DNA of 64,000 nucleotides from Novosphingobium nitrogenifigens DSM 19370 (GCF_000192575.1 NZ_GL876935.1:150894-214893), one strand, 5' to 3'. Numbered from the stretch's first letter, positions 6,557 through 16,275 are shown. Notes: generated from the letters alone by a model not told the origin. A program made the numbers and translations.

Positions 6557-9366
6557 CGCGGCCGGGGGCGCCATCGGCAGCCTCCGTTTTCGACATGCCA
6601 CAGCCCGCCCGCAAACGCGGCGCGGGCCCTTCGCACGTGGCGATCGCCCTCGCCTCGGTCCTTCCCGCGCAAGCTGCCCTTGCCGCGCCCGAAGGCGCCA
6701 GCCCACAGACCGTCTCGCCACCGAGCCAGCCGCTTCCGGCCATTCCCGGACGCGTCGCGAAACCGGGACAGGCGCTGGCCATCACCTATCCCGCGCTTTC
6801 AAGCGACGATGAACTGATCGTCGAGATCTCGACCGAACATCACGAGATGACCGACACGATCACCGCACACGGGTTGCGCGGCGGGGTCTATCTGCCGTTC
6901 GGGGATCTGGCGCGCTTTCTCGACCTGCCGATCCAGATCAGCGACGACGGGCACTATGCCAGCGGCTGGTTCCTGTCGCCGACCCGCACGGTCGCCATCA
7001 ACCTGCGCGCCGGGACGATCATGCTGTCCGGCCGCGAGCGCCCCTTGCGCAAGACCGACTTCGCCGCGTTCGAAGGCGAACTCTATATCAAGGCCGAAGC
7101 CCTGGCCGAGATCCTGCCGATTTCGGCCAGCGCGGACCTGCGCGCGCTGTCTGTCACGGTGAAGACGCGCGAACCCTTCCCCTTTCAGGACCGACTCCAG
7201 CGCGAGGCGGCGCGCGAAAAGCTCGCCAATACCGCCGGACGCGATCACCAGACCACGTATCCGCGCCAGCAGACACCGTGGAAAGCGATCGATGCGCCGA
7301 TCACCGATGTCGAAGTGCGCGCGCAAGGGGGACAGGGACGCGGGACCCATCTCGAAACCGATCTGCGGGCGTCAGGCGATCTCGCCTTCATGACCGCGCA
7401 CCTTTATGCCGGGTTCTCCTCGTCCGACGCCTTGACCGGCGCACGCCTCGAACTCGGGCGCCGCGATCCCGATGCGGGTCTCCTGGGTGGCCTCCATGCA
7501 ACCGATTTCGAAATGGGTGACGTTGCCAGTTCCTCCCAGCCGGTGGGCCTGCGCGGCGTCGCCGGACGCGGCATCACGCTGACCAACGAACCGCTCGAAC
7601 ATGCCTCGGCCTTTGAAACCATCGATTTTCGCGGGGATCTGCCGACCGGATACGAAGTCGAACTCTATCGCAACGACGTCCTGATCGGATCGACGCGCAA
7701 CGCGGTCAACAGCCAGTACGAATTCATCAAGGTGCCCGTCGAATTCGGGCAGAACGTCTTCCGCCTCGTCTTCTACGGCCCGGAAGGACAACGACGCGAG
7801 GAAGTGCGGCGGATCAATGTCGGCGACGGACGGCTCGCGCGGGGCGCCTTCGTCTACAACCTCTCGGCCGTGCAAAAGGATACGCCCCTCTTCGGACTGC
7901 AGGCCCCCGGATACCTGCCTTCGATCGATCAGGGGGCATGGCGCGGATCACTGGAAATGCAATATGGCCTGACCGGGGGGATCACCACCGTGGCCGGGGC
8001 CGCGCTCTATCAGGGCAATGGCACCACCCGCTGGTTCGGTTCGGCGGGGCTGCGCACCGGCATCGGCCGCTTTGCCGCCAAAGTCGACGGCGTCATGGGC
8101 AACGGCGGCGGACGCGCGGTGGAACTGGGTCTTGCCGGACGCGTGCTCGGCACCAGCCTGGTTGCGACTCATGCGCGCTATGGCGGCGGGTTCATCGACG
8201 AAGTCCGCTCGCCCGACAACAAGCCGCTGTCCTCGATGACCAGCTTCAATCTCGCCAATACGCTGCATCTGGGATCGAAGTCGGTGCCGCTCTCGCTCGA
8301 CGTGCAGCATCTTGCCTATGTCAGCGGGCAGGTTTCCGACACCGCCACGTTCCGCCAGTCGTTCACCACCGGGCGCATGGTCATGTCGAACGCAGTCGTC
8401 CACACGATCCAGGCCGCCCCCGGCATGGTCACCACCCGCATGACCAGCGGCACGTTCGACCTGTCGAGCTATGCCGGCAGCCATACCGAATATCGCGCCG
8501 GGGTCGGCTATGACATCGGCCCCAAGCCGCGTATTTCCACTCTGAGCGGCGAAGTCGATCACACCTTCAACAGCGGTACGTCGATCCGCACCGCGATCAC
8601 CCATTCCTTTGCCGACAACAAGACGACGCTGGGCCTTTCGGGCGGGCGCAAGTTCGGCCCCTTCGCCCTGTCGTTCGACAGCACCTATACCGTGCCCACG
8701 CGCCAGTTCGCGTTCACGCTGCGCCTCGGTTTCAGCTTTGGCCGCAATCCGCTCAACGGACGCATGTTCACCGCGCGGCCCGGCCTTTCCAACGGCGGCG
8801 CGGTCGCCTTGCGCGCCTATTCCGACACCAACGGCAATGGCCGCTATGACAAGGGCGAGCCGCAAGTGGGCAAGGCGACCTTCTTTACCCCGACCCAGAC
8901 GGTCACCGCCGACGACAGCGGCACGGCCATTCTGGGCGGCACCAGCGACGGCAGCCACACCGCCGTTCGCATCGACGGCGCGACTCTGCCCGACATCGCC
9001 ATGGCGCCCGCGCGACCCGGCGTGGAAATCGTATCGCGTGCCGGACGCATCCCGGTGGTCGAATTCGCCATCGACCAGTTGAGCGACGTCGAGGGCACGG
9101 CCGTCTTCCTCGACCACGGCGGCAAGCGCGCGGTGGCCGGGGTCACGCTCTATCTCGTTGACGGCAAAGGCCATCGCGTGGCCCGTGCGCGCAGCGAAAA
9201 CGACGGTTTCCTCCTGTTCGAACAGATCCGTCCGGGCACCTACGACATGATCATCGACGCCAATCAGGCCCGCAATCTGAAAATCCGACTGCACAAGGCG
9301 ATCCGCCTCACCATCGGTCGCACCGGCAAACTTGTCCGCACCCGCGTCGAAGTCGTCCGGGACTGA
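6553..9366 (+). CDS. Outer-membrane fimbrial usher with C-terminal extension
   Basis: 937 residues if the GTG at 6553 is used; an ATG at 6595 is possible. Signal region ends near QAALAAPEG. The order is an N-terminal periplasmic domain (GVYLPFGDLARFLDLPI near 110), a long beta-barrel, and a plug-like insert with the usher signature IDFRGDLPTGYEVELYRND near 355-375 and FGQNVFRLVFYGPEGQ. The barrel ends near residue 730 (FAFTLRLGFSFGRNP). The C-terminal part has a Ca-loop-like DTNGNGRYDKGE and a carboxypeptidase-regulatory-like beta domain (GVTLYLVDGKG). It is longer than classical ushers (about 800-870). Role: outer-membrane assembly and secretion platform for the DUF4402 subunits. Confidence 0.82.
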   Translation: MTRPGAPSAASVFDMPQPARKRGAGPSHVAIALASVLPAQAALAAPEGASPQTVSPPSQPLPAIPGRVAKPGQALAITYPALSSDDELIVEISTEHHEMTDTITAHGLRGGVYLPFGDLARFLDLPIQISDDGHYASGWFLSPTRTVAINLRAGTIMLSGRERPLRKTDFAAFEGELYIKAEALAEILPISASADLRALSVTVKTREPFPFQDRLQREAAREKLANTAGRDHQTTYPRQQTPWKAIDAPITDVEVRAQGGQGRGTHLETDLRASGDLAFMTAHLYAGFSSSDALTGARLELGRRDPDAGLLGGLHATDFEMGDVASSSQPVGLRGVAGRGITLTNEPLEHASAFETIDFRGDLPTGYEVELYRNDVLIGSTRNAVNSQYEFIKVPVEFGQNVFRLVFYGPEGQRREEVRRINVGDGRLARGAFVYNLSAVQKDTPLFGLQAPGYLPSIDQGAWRGSLEMQYGLTGGITTVAGAALYQGNGTTRWFGSAGLRTGIGRFAAKVDGVMGNGGGRAVELGLAGRVLGTSLVATHARYGGGFIDEVRSPDNKPLSSMTSFNLANTLHLGSKSVPLSLDVQHLAYVSGQVSDTATFRQSFTTGRMVMSNAVVHTIQAAPGMVTTRMTSGTFDLSSYAGSHTEYRAGVGYDIGPKPRISTLSGEVDHTFNSGTSIRTAITHSFADNKTTLGLSGGRKFGPFALSFDSTYTVPTRQFAFTLRLGFSFGRNPLNGRMFTARPGLSNGGAVALRAYSDTNGNGRYDKGEPQVGKATFFTPTQTVTADDSGTAILGGTSDGSHTAVRIDGATLPDIAMAPARPGVEIVSRAGRIPVVEFAIDQLSDVEGTAVFLDHGGKRAVAGVTLYLVDGKGHRVARARSENDGFLLFEQIRPGTYDMIIDANQARNLKIRLHKAIRLTIGRTGKLVRTRVEVVRD

Positions 9367-9437
9367 TATCGACAAGCCTATTTTGGCCCCCTGTATTTTG
9401 ACCGAGGATTTTACGTCGGGTTAACCACACTCCGCGC

Positions 9438-10508
9438 ATGATCCCGGAGATGTTCGACGATCCGCACAGCTTTGCCCGCTCGGTCGCGCTGGCCGAAACC
9501 GCAGCCGCCCCGGCTCGCGGTGTCGTTCCCGACGATCTCGGGGCGCTGTCCCCGCGCGGGGGGCGGTCTGCCGTGGCGCTTTCGGTCGTCGTTCCCTGCT
9601 ACAACGAAGAGGCCGTGATCGACGCCCTGCTCGCCCGGCTCGAGCCGGTCTGCGAAGCCGCTGCCCCCGGTTCCTATGAAATCGTTCTGGTCAACGACGG
9701 CTCGCACGACGGCACCTGGGCCGCGATCGGTGCCCATGCCGCGCGCTCGCCCCATATCGTCGGCATCGACCTGTCCCGCAATCACGGGCATCAGCTTGCC
9801 CTGACTGCCGGTCTGTCGCTGTGCCGGGGCAACCATGTTCTCGTCATCGACGCCGATCTTCAGGACCCGCCCGAACTGCTGCCCGAAATGCTCGCTCTTG
9901 CCGGGCAAGGATACGATGTCGTCTATGGCCAGCGGATCGATCGCGAAGGCGAGACCTGGTTCAAGAAAAGCAGTGCGAGCCTGTTCTATCGCCTGCTCGA
10001 ACGGCTGATCGACATTCCCATACCACGCGACACCGGCGACTTCCGCCTGATGAGCCGCGCTGTCGTCGATGCCTTCAACCGCATGCCCGAACGCCATCGG
10101 TTCGTGCGCGGCATGGTGAGCTGGCTGGGTTTCCGTCAGGTCGCCCTGCCCTATGTCCGCGAAGCCCGCTTCGCCGGGGAAACCCATTACCCGCTGGCCA
10201 GGATGGTCGGCCTTGCCGTCGATGCCGTCACCGGCTTCTCGATCAAGCCCCTGCGCATGGCCTCGATCTTCGGGGCGGTCTGCGGGACGATCGGGCTCGG
10301 CCTTGTCGTCTGGGCCTTGTGGGCATGGCTTGAAGGACGCACGGTTTCGGGCTGGACCAGCATGATCGCAGTGACGCTGGTACTGGGCAGTGCGCAACTG
10401 ATGATCTTGGGGGTGTTCGGCGAATACCTCGGCCGCATGTATATCGAGACCAAGAACCGCCCGGCCTGGATCGTGAGAGAGATCACCGGCCGCCCCCCGC
10501 ATGACTGA
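9438..10508 (+). CDS. Family 2 glycosyltransferase, GtrB/dolichol-phosphate-mannose-synthase type
   Basis: 356 residues. The GT2 catalytic domain starts after an unusual 45-residue N-terminal leader: LSVVVPCYNEEAVI, IVLVNDGSHDGTW, HVLVIDADLQDPPEL (the DxD-type metal-binding site), and the DTGDFRLMSR acceptor motif. Two C-terminal membrane helices (about 265-290 and 305-325) anchor it in the inner membrane. Such enzymes transfer a sugar from a nucleotide donor to undecaprenyl or polyprenyl phosphate on the cytoplasmic face. It overlaps the next gene by eight bases, whose GtrA domain is the usual partner (flippase-like). The sugar is not predictable. Confidence 0.87.
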   Translation: MIPEMFDDPHSFARSVALAETAAAPARGVVPDDLGALSPRGGRSAVALSVVVPCYNEEAVIDALLARLEPVCEAAAPGSYEIVLVNDGSHDGTWAAIGAHAARSPHIVGIDLSRNHGHQLALTAGLSLCRGNHVLVIDADLQDPPELLPEMLALAGQGYDVVYGQRIDREGETWFKKSSASLFYRLLERLIDIPIPRDTGDFRLMSRAVVDAFNRMPERHRFVRGMVSWLGFRQVALPYVREARFAGETHYPLARMVGLAVDAVTGFSIKPLRMASIFGAVCGTIGLGLVVWALWAWLEGRTVSGWTSMIAVTLVLGSAQLMILGVFGEYLGRMYIETKNRPAWIVREITGRPPHD

Positions 10509-12501
10509 GCAGGCCCTGTCGGCGCCTGCCCCGCGCCTGCGCGCTCTGGCGAGTGAAGCGGGTCGCATCGCCCGGTTCGGTGCGGTCGGGCTGGTCAATA
10601 CCGCCATCGGCGCCGGAACGATCGCGATCGGCCTCCACTGCGGTCTCGGCGATTATGCCGCCAATGCCGCCGGCTACGGCCTCGGCCTCGTCAGCTCCTA
10701 TATCCTCAACCGCCGCTTCACTTTCCGCGCAAAGGGCTCAGCCGACGGACGCGAAAAGCTGCGCTTCGCGATGACGGCGGGTATCAGCTACCTCGTCAAC
10801 CTGACGATCCTGCTGCTCGGGCGCCGGATCGGCGCGGGCGGAACCATGGCCCTGCAACTCGTCGCCATGGCCGCCTACACCATGACGTTCTACGCACTGT
10901 CCCGGCTGTTCGTCTTCTCCGCAAACGAGCGTCCTTCACGCGATCGCGCGGCGCGGCGCGGTGATCCGCTCGCCCTTGCAGACAGCAACCTGCTCGTCCT
11001 CGCACTGGTTCTTGCCACGGCCGTTCCGATCCTCTTTCCACCGATCCTGCCGCTGATGGACCTTGGCGGCCACGTCGGGCGTTATGCGGTGCAGATCGAC
11101 GGCGGACGCTCGGCCGATCTCGCGCGCTGGTACGGTTTCCAATGGGGCCTGCTGCCCAATCTCGGCGTCGATCTGCTGGTTCAGGGTCTGGCGCCGCTTA
11201 TCGGGCTGGAACCGGCGGTCCACCTCATCGTCGGGGCGATCCCGCCGCTGATGGTGCTGGGTCTGCTCCTGCTCGCGCGCGAGGCGCATGGGCGCATTCC
11301 GCCCGGCGCCGCCTTTGCCGCGCCGCTTGCCTATGGCGCGCCCTATATCATGGGCTTTGCCAACTTCACCCTCGGCATCGCCATGGCGACGCTGCTCCTG
11401 GCCCTGTGGATGCGGCTGGGGCGCAGCCATCCCCGCTTTCGGGCTGCGCTGTTCGTTCCGCTCGGGTTCATACTGTGGCTCTGTCACCTCGTGGCCTATG
11501 GCGTCTTCGGCATTGTCGCGGGCTGCATCGAACTCGATCGCCAGCGTGCGCGGGGGCGTGGCTGGACCGCCTCGATACTGCACGCGGGGCTCGCCCTGAT
11601 CCCGCTCCTGTCCGGCCCGCTCGCGGGACGCCTCTTTCCCCATCGTGCCGATCCGGGCGAACCGTTCCGCTATCTCGAAACGAGTGCCAAGCTTGCCTAT
11701 CCGCTGCTGATCCTGCGCGACACATGGTCCTTGTGGGACACTGCCTGCGCGACGGTCGTAGTACTGGCGGCCTTCGTCGCCTTGCGGGCCCAGGGCTGGC
11801 ATCGCCATCGCGGCCTTGTCGGCGCGGGCCTCGTGCTGACCGCGCTTTATGTCGTTATGCCCGACGTGATCATGGGATCACATTACGCCGATATCCGGCT
11901 CTTGCCGATCATCCTTGGCCTGTTGATCATTGCCGGGGCGCCTCCGACCGAGACCGCAATCGACCGGCGCCGGGCGGGCCTGATCCTTGCCGCCGCGCTC
12001 GGCTTTGCCGGGGTCCGCATGGCGAGCACGACTTATACTCTGCTCGTTCAGGGACGGCAGGCCGAACGCTCGCTTTCCGCGCTCGATGCCCTGCCCCGCG
12101 GCAGCAATCTCATCACGCTTTACGTCGCCCAGTGCGGCGGCTGGAGCAGCGACAGGCGCCATCATCTGGGCGGCTATGCCCTCGCCCGGCACCACGCATT
12201 CGACAATGCCCAATGGGAAATGCCGAGCGGACAATTGCTGTCCGTTCACAACCCCGACGCGCAACCCTTTGTCCGCGATCCTTCGGAAGTGACTTTCCTG
12301 CATCCCTGCCACGGGGCAGCCGACCTCGCGACGACGATTGCCGCGGTTCCGACGCCGATCTCATGGCTCTGGGTCATCGAAAACGGCCAGGACAACGATT
12401 TCGGTCTCCGGGATTTTCCCGGATGGCAACCTGTGAGACAATCGGGGAACAGCGTGCTTCTGCATCGCAGGGCGGAACCGCTTGGCAAGGATGGCAAATA
12501 A
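10501..12501 (+). CDS. GtrA domain fused to a large polytopic membrane protein
   Basis: 666 residues. Residues about 18-140 are a GtrA domain with four membrane helices (IARFGAVGLVNTAIGAGTIA, then SYILNRRFTFRAK, the family signature). Residues 160-500 add about ten more helices, opening with PLMDLGGHVGRYAVQ, which has the acidic-plus-His arrangement seen in the first outer loop of GT-C transferases. A soluble domain of about 150 residues ends the protein. GtrA alone is about 120-150 residues, so this is a fusion. Together with the upstream GtrB-like enzyme it could flip and then transfer a lipid-linked sugar; the transferase role is inference. Confidence 0.68.
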   Translation: MTEQALSAPAPRLRALASEAGRIARFGAVGLVNTAIGAGTIAIGLHCGLGDYAANAAGYGLGLVSSYILNRRFTFRAKGSADGREKLRFAMTAGISYLVNLTILLLGRRIGAGGTMALQLVAMAAYTMTFYALSRLFVFSANERPSRDRAARRGDPLALADSNLLVLALVLATAVPILFPPILPLMDLGGHVGRYAVQIDGGRSADLARWYGFQWGLLPNLGVDLLVQGLAPLIGLEPAVHLIVGAIPPLMVLGLLLLAREAHGRIPPGAAFAAPLAYGAPYIMGFANFTLGIAMATLLLALWMRLGRSHPRFRAALFVPLGFILWLCHLVAYGVFGIVAGCIELDRQRARGRGWTASILHAGLALIPLLSGPLAGRLFPHRADPGEPFRYLETSAKLAYPLLILRDTWSLWDTACATVVVLAAFVALRAQGWHRHRGLVGAGLVLTALYVVMPDVIMGSHYADIRLLPIILGLLIIAGAPPTETAIDRRRAGLILAAALGFAGVRMASTTYTLLVQGRQAERSLSALDALPRGSNLITLYVAQCGGWSSDRRHHLGGYALARHHAFDNAQWEMPSGQLLSVHNPDAQPFVRDPSEVTFLHPCHGAADLATTIAAVPTPISWLWVIENGQDNDFGLRDFPGWQPVRQSGNSVLLHRRAEPLGKDGK

Positions 12502-12626
12502 CGAAAGTTTATCTTTTCGCTTGTTGTTTCTGCCGCTTACATAATAAACACTGCCAACAACATAAAAAAGGTCGCTCCGCAATCGTTAGATACGACCAAT
12601 GAACTCATCGGAGAGAGAAGACCGCA

Positions 12627-13637
12627 ATGGGAGCGATCACACCAACGGTCCGAAGCATTTCAGACCTTGCCCGAATTGCCGGCGTGTCGATATCGACTGT
12701 CTCTCGCGCTTTGACTGGTAAAGGCACACTTAACCAGCAGACCCGAGACCGTATTCGCGCTCTTGCCGCCGAACACGGTTTTCGCCTCAACGTCGCCGCC
12801 CAGAATCTTCGCCTCGGCAGAACCGGCGCGATTGCCGTACTGCTCCCGCTGGGGCACGAGCGGGCACAACATCTGTCCGACCCGTTCCTTTCGACCATGA
12901 TCGGCCATCTGGCCGATGCCCTTTCCGACAAGGGATACGACCTTCTCCTTTCCCGCGTTCTTCCCGAAGAGGATCACTGGCTGGAAGAATTCGTCGTTTC
13001 CGGGCGCGTCGACGGGATCATCGTCATCGGCCAATCGGACCAGAATGACGTGCTCAACCGGGCGGCAACCCATTACCGGTCGATGGTGGTTTGGGGGGCC
13101 TATGACCCCGACAACATGTATACCACCGTGGGGTCCGACAATTTCGCGGGCGGGATGATGGCAGCGCGTCACCTGCTGCAACGCGGGTGCAAGACGATGG
13201 CATGGTTCGGCCACGGCGATGCTCCGGAATTTCAGGCACGCAAAACGGGATTCCTCGCCGGATTGCCCGACGAACTTCGCAAGAACGTCGAAATCATTCC
13301 GATCCCGATCACGCCGGAAGGCAGCCATGCCGCTGCACAGGCCTATTTCACATTGGGGCACCGTCCCGACGGCGTGTTCGCCGCCTCCGACGTTGCCGCG
13401 ATGAGCGTTTGCGCCGCCGCAACCCAGAACGGCATTTCCATTCCCGACGACATGGCCGTTGTCGGGTTCGACGACATCCTGCTGGCCCGTTATGCCTCGC
13501 CGCCCCTGACCACCGTGCGCCAGGACATCGAGAGCGGCGCCCGCATGCTGGTCGACCTGCTGACACGTCGCATGGCCGGCGGCGATACCCAGTCGGTGCA
13601 ATTCGCCCCGCGCCTGATCGTCCGCGAATCCGCCTGA
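12627..13637 (+). CDS. LacI-family transcriptional regulator
   Basis: 336 residues. N-terminal LacI helix-turn-helix: SISDLARIAGVSISTVSRAL at about 10-29 and the hinge segment around LNVAAQNLRLGRTGAIAVLLP. The rest is a periplasmic-binding-protein-like sensor domain (MVVWGAYDP, GVFAASDVAAM, MAVVGFDDILLARYASPPLTTV), typical for sensing sugars or related ligands. A GGAGAGAGAAG stretch precedes the ATG. It converges on a TonB-dependent receptor gene, and in sphingomonads this arrangement often marks a sugar- or glycoside-uptake locus; the specific ligand cannot be told. Confidence 0.9.
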   Translation: MGAITPTVRSISDLARIAGVSISTVSRALTGKGTLNQQTRDRIRALAAEHGFRLNVAAQNLRLGRTGAIAVLLPLGHERAQHLSDPFLSTMIGHLADALSDKGYDLLLSRVLPEEDHWLEEFVVSGRVDGIIVIGQSDQNDVLNRAATHYRSMVVWGAYDPDNMYTTVGSDNFAGGMMAARHLLQRGCKTMAWFGHGDAPEFQARKTGFLAGLPDELRKNVEIIPIPITPEGSHAAAQAYFTLGHRPDGVFAASDVAAMSVCAAATQNGISIPDDMAVVGFDDILLARYASPPLTTVRQDIESGARMLVDLLTRRMAGGDTQSVQFAPRLIVRESA

Positions 13638-13652
13638 CAAAGCGATACAGGA

Positions 13653-13678
13653 ATGGGGGCGGATCGCTCCGCCCCCAT
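13653..13678. terminator. Hairpin between the convergent lacI-type and TonB-receptor genes
   Basis: ATGGGGGCGGA (13653-13663) and TCCGCCCCCAT (13668-13678) form a perfect 11-bp stem with the loop TCGC. It sits 16 bases after the LacI-family stop and 24 bases after the receptor stop on the other strand, so it can serve both. No T-run follows on either side. Confidence 0.65.
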
Positions 13679-13701
13679 CTGCCCGCCTCTATGCCCTATT
13701 T

Positions 13702-16113
13702 TCAGAACGAGCCGCGAATGCGGATCCCGTACGTCCGCGGCGCCCCCATGTAAGCACTTTCGGTCCCCGTCTGGAGCGAGGTCTCGATGGCGCGTGCCAT
13801 ATAGGATTTGTTGAACAGGTTCTGGACCCAGCCTTCGACCGTGATCCGCTTGTTGACCTTCACCCCGAGATTGGCGTTGACCAGACTGACCGGGCCCTGG
13901 ACATTGCTGCCGGCGGTATTGATGAACTGGCTGCTGGTGTACTGGTACTGCACCCGCCCGACCAGATCGAGCTTGTCGGTGAGCGGCGTGTCGACATTGG
14001 CCGCCAGATTGAGCGTCAGTTTCGGCGCATAGCGGAACCGCGATCCCGACAGCACCGCGTCGATGTTGGGATCGACCGCATAGCTCGCCTTCATGATCCA
14101 GGTCGCATCGGCATTGAGCGTCAGCGCCTTGTTCACCTGGAACGCGTTCTCGATTTCAAGGCCGTAGTCCTTCGCCGACTTGGCATTGAGAACCGTAAAG
14201 CGCAGACCGACGAACTGCCCGATCTGAAGATCGCTGATGTCGTAGTAATAGAACGCGATATTGGTCCGCGCCCGATGATTGAAGTACTGTGTCTTCGCGC
14301 CCACTTCGAAAGCGTTGACTTCCTCGGGGCGATAAGTCGGGTCAAGCGGTGCAGAGACCGTCTTCCCCGGATTGGCGAGCGAGACCAGATAGCGGACCGC
14401 CGCAGGCAAGGCCGCCACTGCCGTCGCATTGTTGAGCAGAGTGCCCGCCCCGTTCTGGTCGATGTTGACCCCGCCCGCCTTGAAGCCGCGGTTATAGGTC
14501 GCATAGAGCATCACGTCGCGCGTCGGGTGATACTGCAAGCCGAACGTGCCGGAAACCGCGCGGTCGGTGTGGCTGGCATCATAGGCCGGCGCCGGGAACA
14601 CGCCGAGCACGGTGAAGACATCGTTGGGAATGCCGCGTTGATAGGCATAGCCGAAGCTGCCGGTCTTGTGCTCGATCGAATAGCGAATGCCCGCGATGAT
14701 GTTGAACTTGTCGTTGACCTTGAAATCGGCGTGGGCGAACCCGGCATAGGAAGTGGCCGACCCGTGCATGGCTTCGCGCTCGATCGTGCCGGGGCTGGCA
14801 TTGACGGTTCCGGCGGGGAAGCCCGAGGCGCCCAGCACCCCATCCCAATAGGTCTGCGCCTGGCTGCCGTCGATCAGCGAACGCCCCATCCGCAAGCGTT
14901 CGTCGGCGATGAACCCACCGAGCACGATGTCGGCGTTGAGCGCGGGAATCCGGGTGTTGTAAGTCAGTTCCTGCGAAATGAACTCGCTGTGGAAGCTTTC
15001 ATCGACACGCAGGATGTCCGCGCCCGAGAAATCGGCGTCCTCGTCGGTCTGCACCACGTCATAGCGGCGATAGGCCGAAACCGACTTGAGCGTCCCGGCA
15101 CCGAGCGCAGCGTCGACCATCAGGGTGAACCCCCAGTCCTTGATCGCCTGATGCCCCGGCGTGTTGAGCGCAACCTCAAACTTCGACGGATCGGTCGAGG
15201 GCAGCTTGAGCCCGCCCAGTTGCGTCAGCCCGTCGACGAGCGCCGACGTCGGTCCGGCCACCACGCGTTCGGCCGCATAGCAGCAGGCCCCGTGGCTCGA
15301 CGAATAGTCGCCGATCAGGCGAACGCTGAGCGAGGACGAAGGCTCGAACAGCAATTGCCCCTTCACCGCGCGCGACGAGTTGTCGTTGAGATCGCGGCCG
15401 GTGTTGACGTCCTTGTAGAAACCATCCTGCCCCGAAGCGAGGCCGGAAATCCGGAACGCCAGGTTCTCGCCGAGCGGCGCATTGACGGCCCCGCGCACGA
15501 TATAGCTGTCGTAATTGCCGTACCCGGCTTCGAAACGACCGTTGTATCCGCTGAACGAAGGCTTGGCCGAAGTCAGCAGCAGGGCCCCTGCCGTCGTGTT
15601 CTTGCCGAACAGCGTGCCTTGCGGGCCGCGCAGGACCTGAAGATTGTCGATATCGAGGAAATCCTGCAGCGCGGCACCGGCGCGGCTGCGATAGACCCCG
15701 TCGATAAAGACGCCGACCGACCCTTCGAACGAACGGCTGGTGCCGGTCGTGCCCAGACCGCGAATGACGAGCGTCGCACTCGACGAAGCGATGTTGCTGA
15801 CGCGGAAATTCACGCTCGGCGAAATGGCGGCAATGTTGGAGACATTGTCCACCCGCGCAACGGCCAGCGCCTCGGCATTGGCGGCCGTGATCGCGATGGG
15901 CACATTCTGCAGCTTTTCCGAACGGCGCTGCGCCGTGACGACGATTTCCTGCAACCCGGTCTGCGAGCCGGTTTCTGTCGCGCCGCCCTGATCGGGGGCA
16001 GGAGCCGCAGCAGGAGACGAGGCATTGTCCGCAGCTTCGCTTGCCAGCGCAGGGGCTGCGCACGCGCATGCCATGACGACGATGGCCGTACCGGCCCGCC
16101 AGATGCCCTTCAT
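13702..16113 (-). CDS. TonB-dependent outer-membrane receptor
   Basis: 803 residues from the ATG at 16113, chosen because AGGAAGAGGA precedes it at good spacing; a longer frame to 16149 exists. Signal peptide IVVMACACAAPALA. A TonB box-like segment (QEIVVTAQRRSEKLQNVPIA) leads into the plug domain (LVIRGLGTTG, DGVYRSRAGAALQDFLDIDN, VLRGPQGTLFGKNTTAGALL). The 22-strand barrel ends with Phe (IRGSF). Energy-coupled uptake of siderophore, sugar, or aromatic ligands; the substrate is unknown. The AraC gene is divergent, and the LacI gene convergent, suggesting local control. Confidence 0.93.
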   Translation of the reverse strand: MKGIWRAGTAIVVMACACAAPALASEAADNASSPAAAPAPDQGGATETGSQTGLQEIVVTAQRRSEKLQNVPIAITAANAEALAVARVDNVSNIAAISPSVNFRVSNIASSSATLVIRGLGTTGTSRSFEGSVGVFIDGVYRSRAGAALQDFLDIDNLQVLRGPQGTLFGKNTTAGALLLTSAKPSFSGYNGRFEAGYGNYDSYIVRGAVNAPLGENLAFRISGLASGQDGFYKDVNTGRDLNDNSSRAVKGQLLFEPSSSLSVRLIGDYSSSHGACCYAAERVVAGPTSALVDGLTQLGGLKLPSTDPSKFEVALNTPGHQAIKDWGFTLMVDAALGAGTLKSVSAYRRYDVVQTDEDADFSGADILRVDESFHSEFISQELTYNTRIPALNADIVLGGFIADERLRMGRSLIDGSQAQTYWDGVLGASGFPAGTVNASPGTIEREAMHGSATSYAGFAHADFKVNDKFNIIAGIRYSIEHKTGSFGYAYQRGIPNDVFTVLGVFPAPAYDASHTDRAVSGTFGLQYHPTRDVMLYATYNRGFKAGGVNIDQNGAGTLLNNATAVAALPAAVRYLVSLANPGKTVSAPLDPTYRPEEVNAFEVGAKTQYFNHRARTNIAFYYYDISDLQIGQFVGLRFTVLNAKSAKDYGLEIENAFQVNKALTLNADATWIMKASYAVDPNIDAVLSGSRFRYAPKLTLNLAANVDTPLTDKLDLVGRVQYQYTSSQFINTAGSNVQGPVSLVNANLGVKVNKRITVEGWVQNLFNKSYMARAIETSLQTGTESAYMGAPRTYGIRIRGSF

Positions 16114-16133
16114 TGCTATCCTCTTCCTGTTTG

Positions 16134-16149
16134 GTGTGGTTTTCCACAC
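16134..16149. promoter_or_regulatory. Perfect inverted repeat in the receptor/AraC intergenic region
   Basis: GTGTGG (16134-16139), TTTT, CCACAC (16144-16149). It lies about 20 bases upstream of the TonB-receptor start on the minus strand, so it could be an operator overlapping its promoter or leader, or a hairpin in the 5' leader. No homologous copy was noticed elsewhere in the intergenic region. Confidence 0.35.
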
Positions 16150-16275
16150 GCTTGTAGGTGTCCATGGGGTTGACCCGGGGGAGGGTCACGAGGGTTGGAC
16201 CCCCTTGGTGTGCTTCAATTCATCGTTTAAATCTTGACATATCACGACACGAGATTGACAATCGACGCCACAATC

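Noticed and set aside
7948..9375. 475-residue minus-strand open frame opposite the usher
   Set aside because: No family features; usher on the other strand is well supported.
14275..16173. 632-residue plus-strand open frame
   Set aside because: Antisense to the TonB-dependent receptor; composition is that of a shadow frame.
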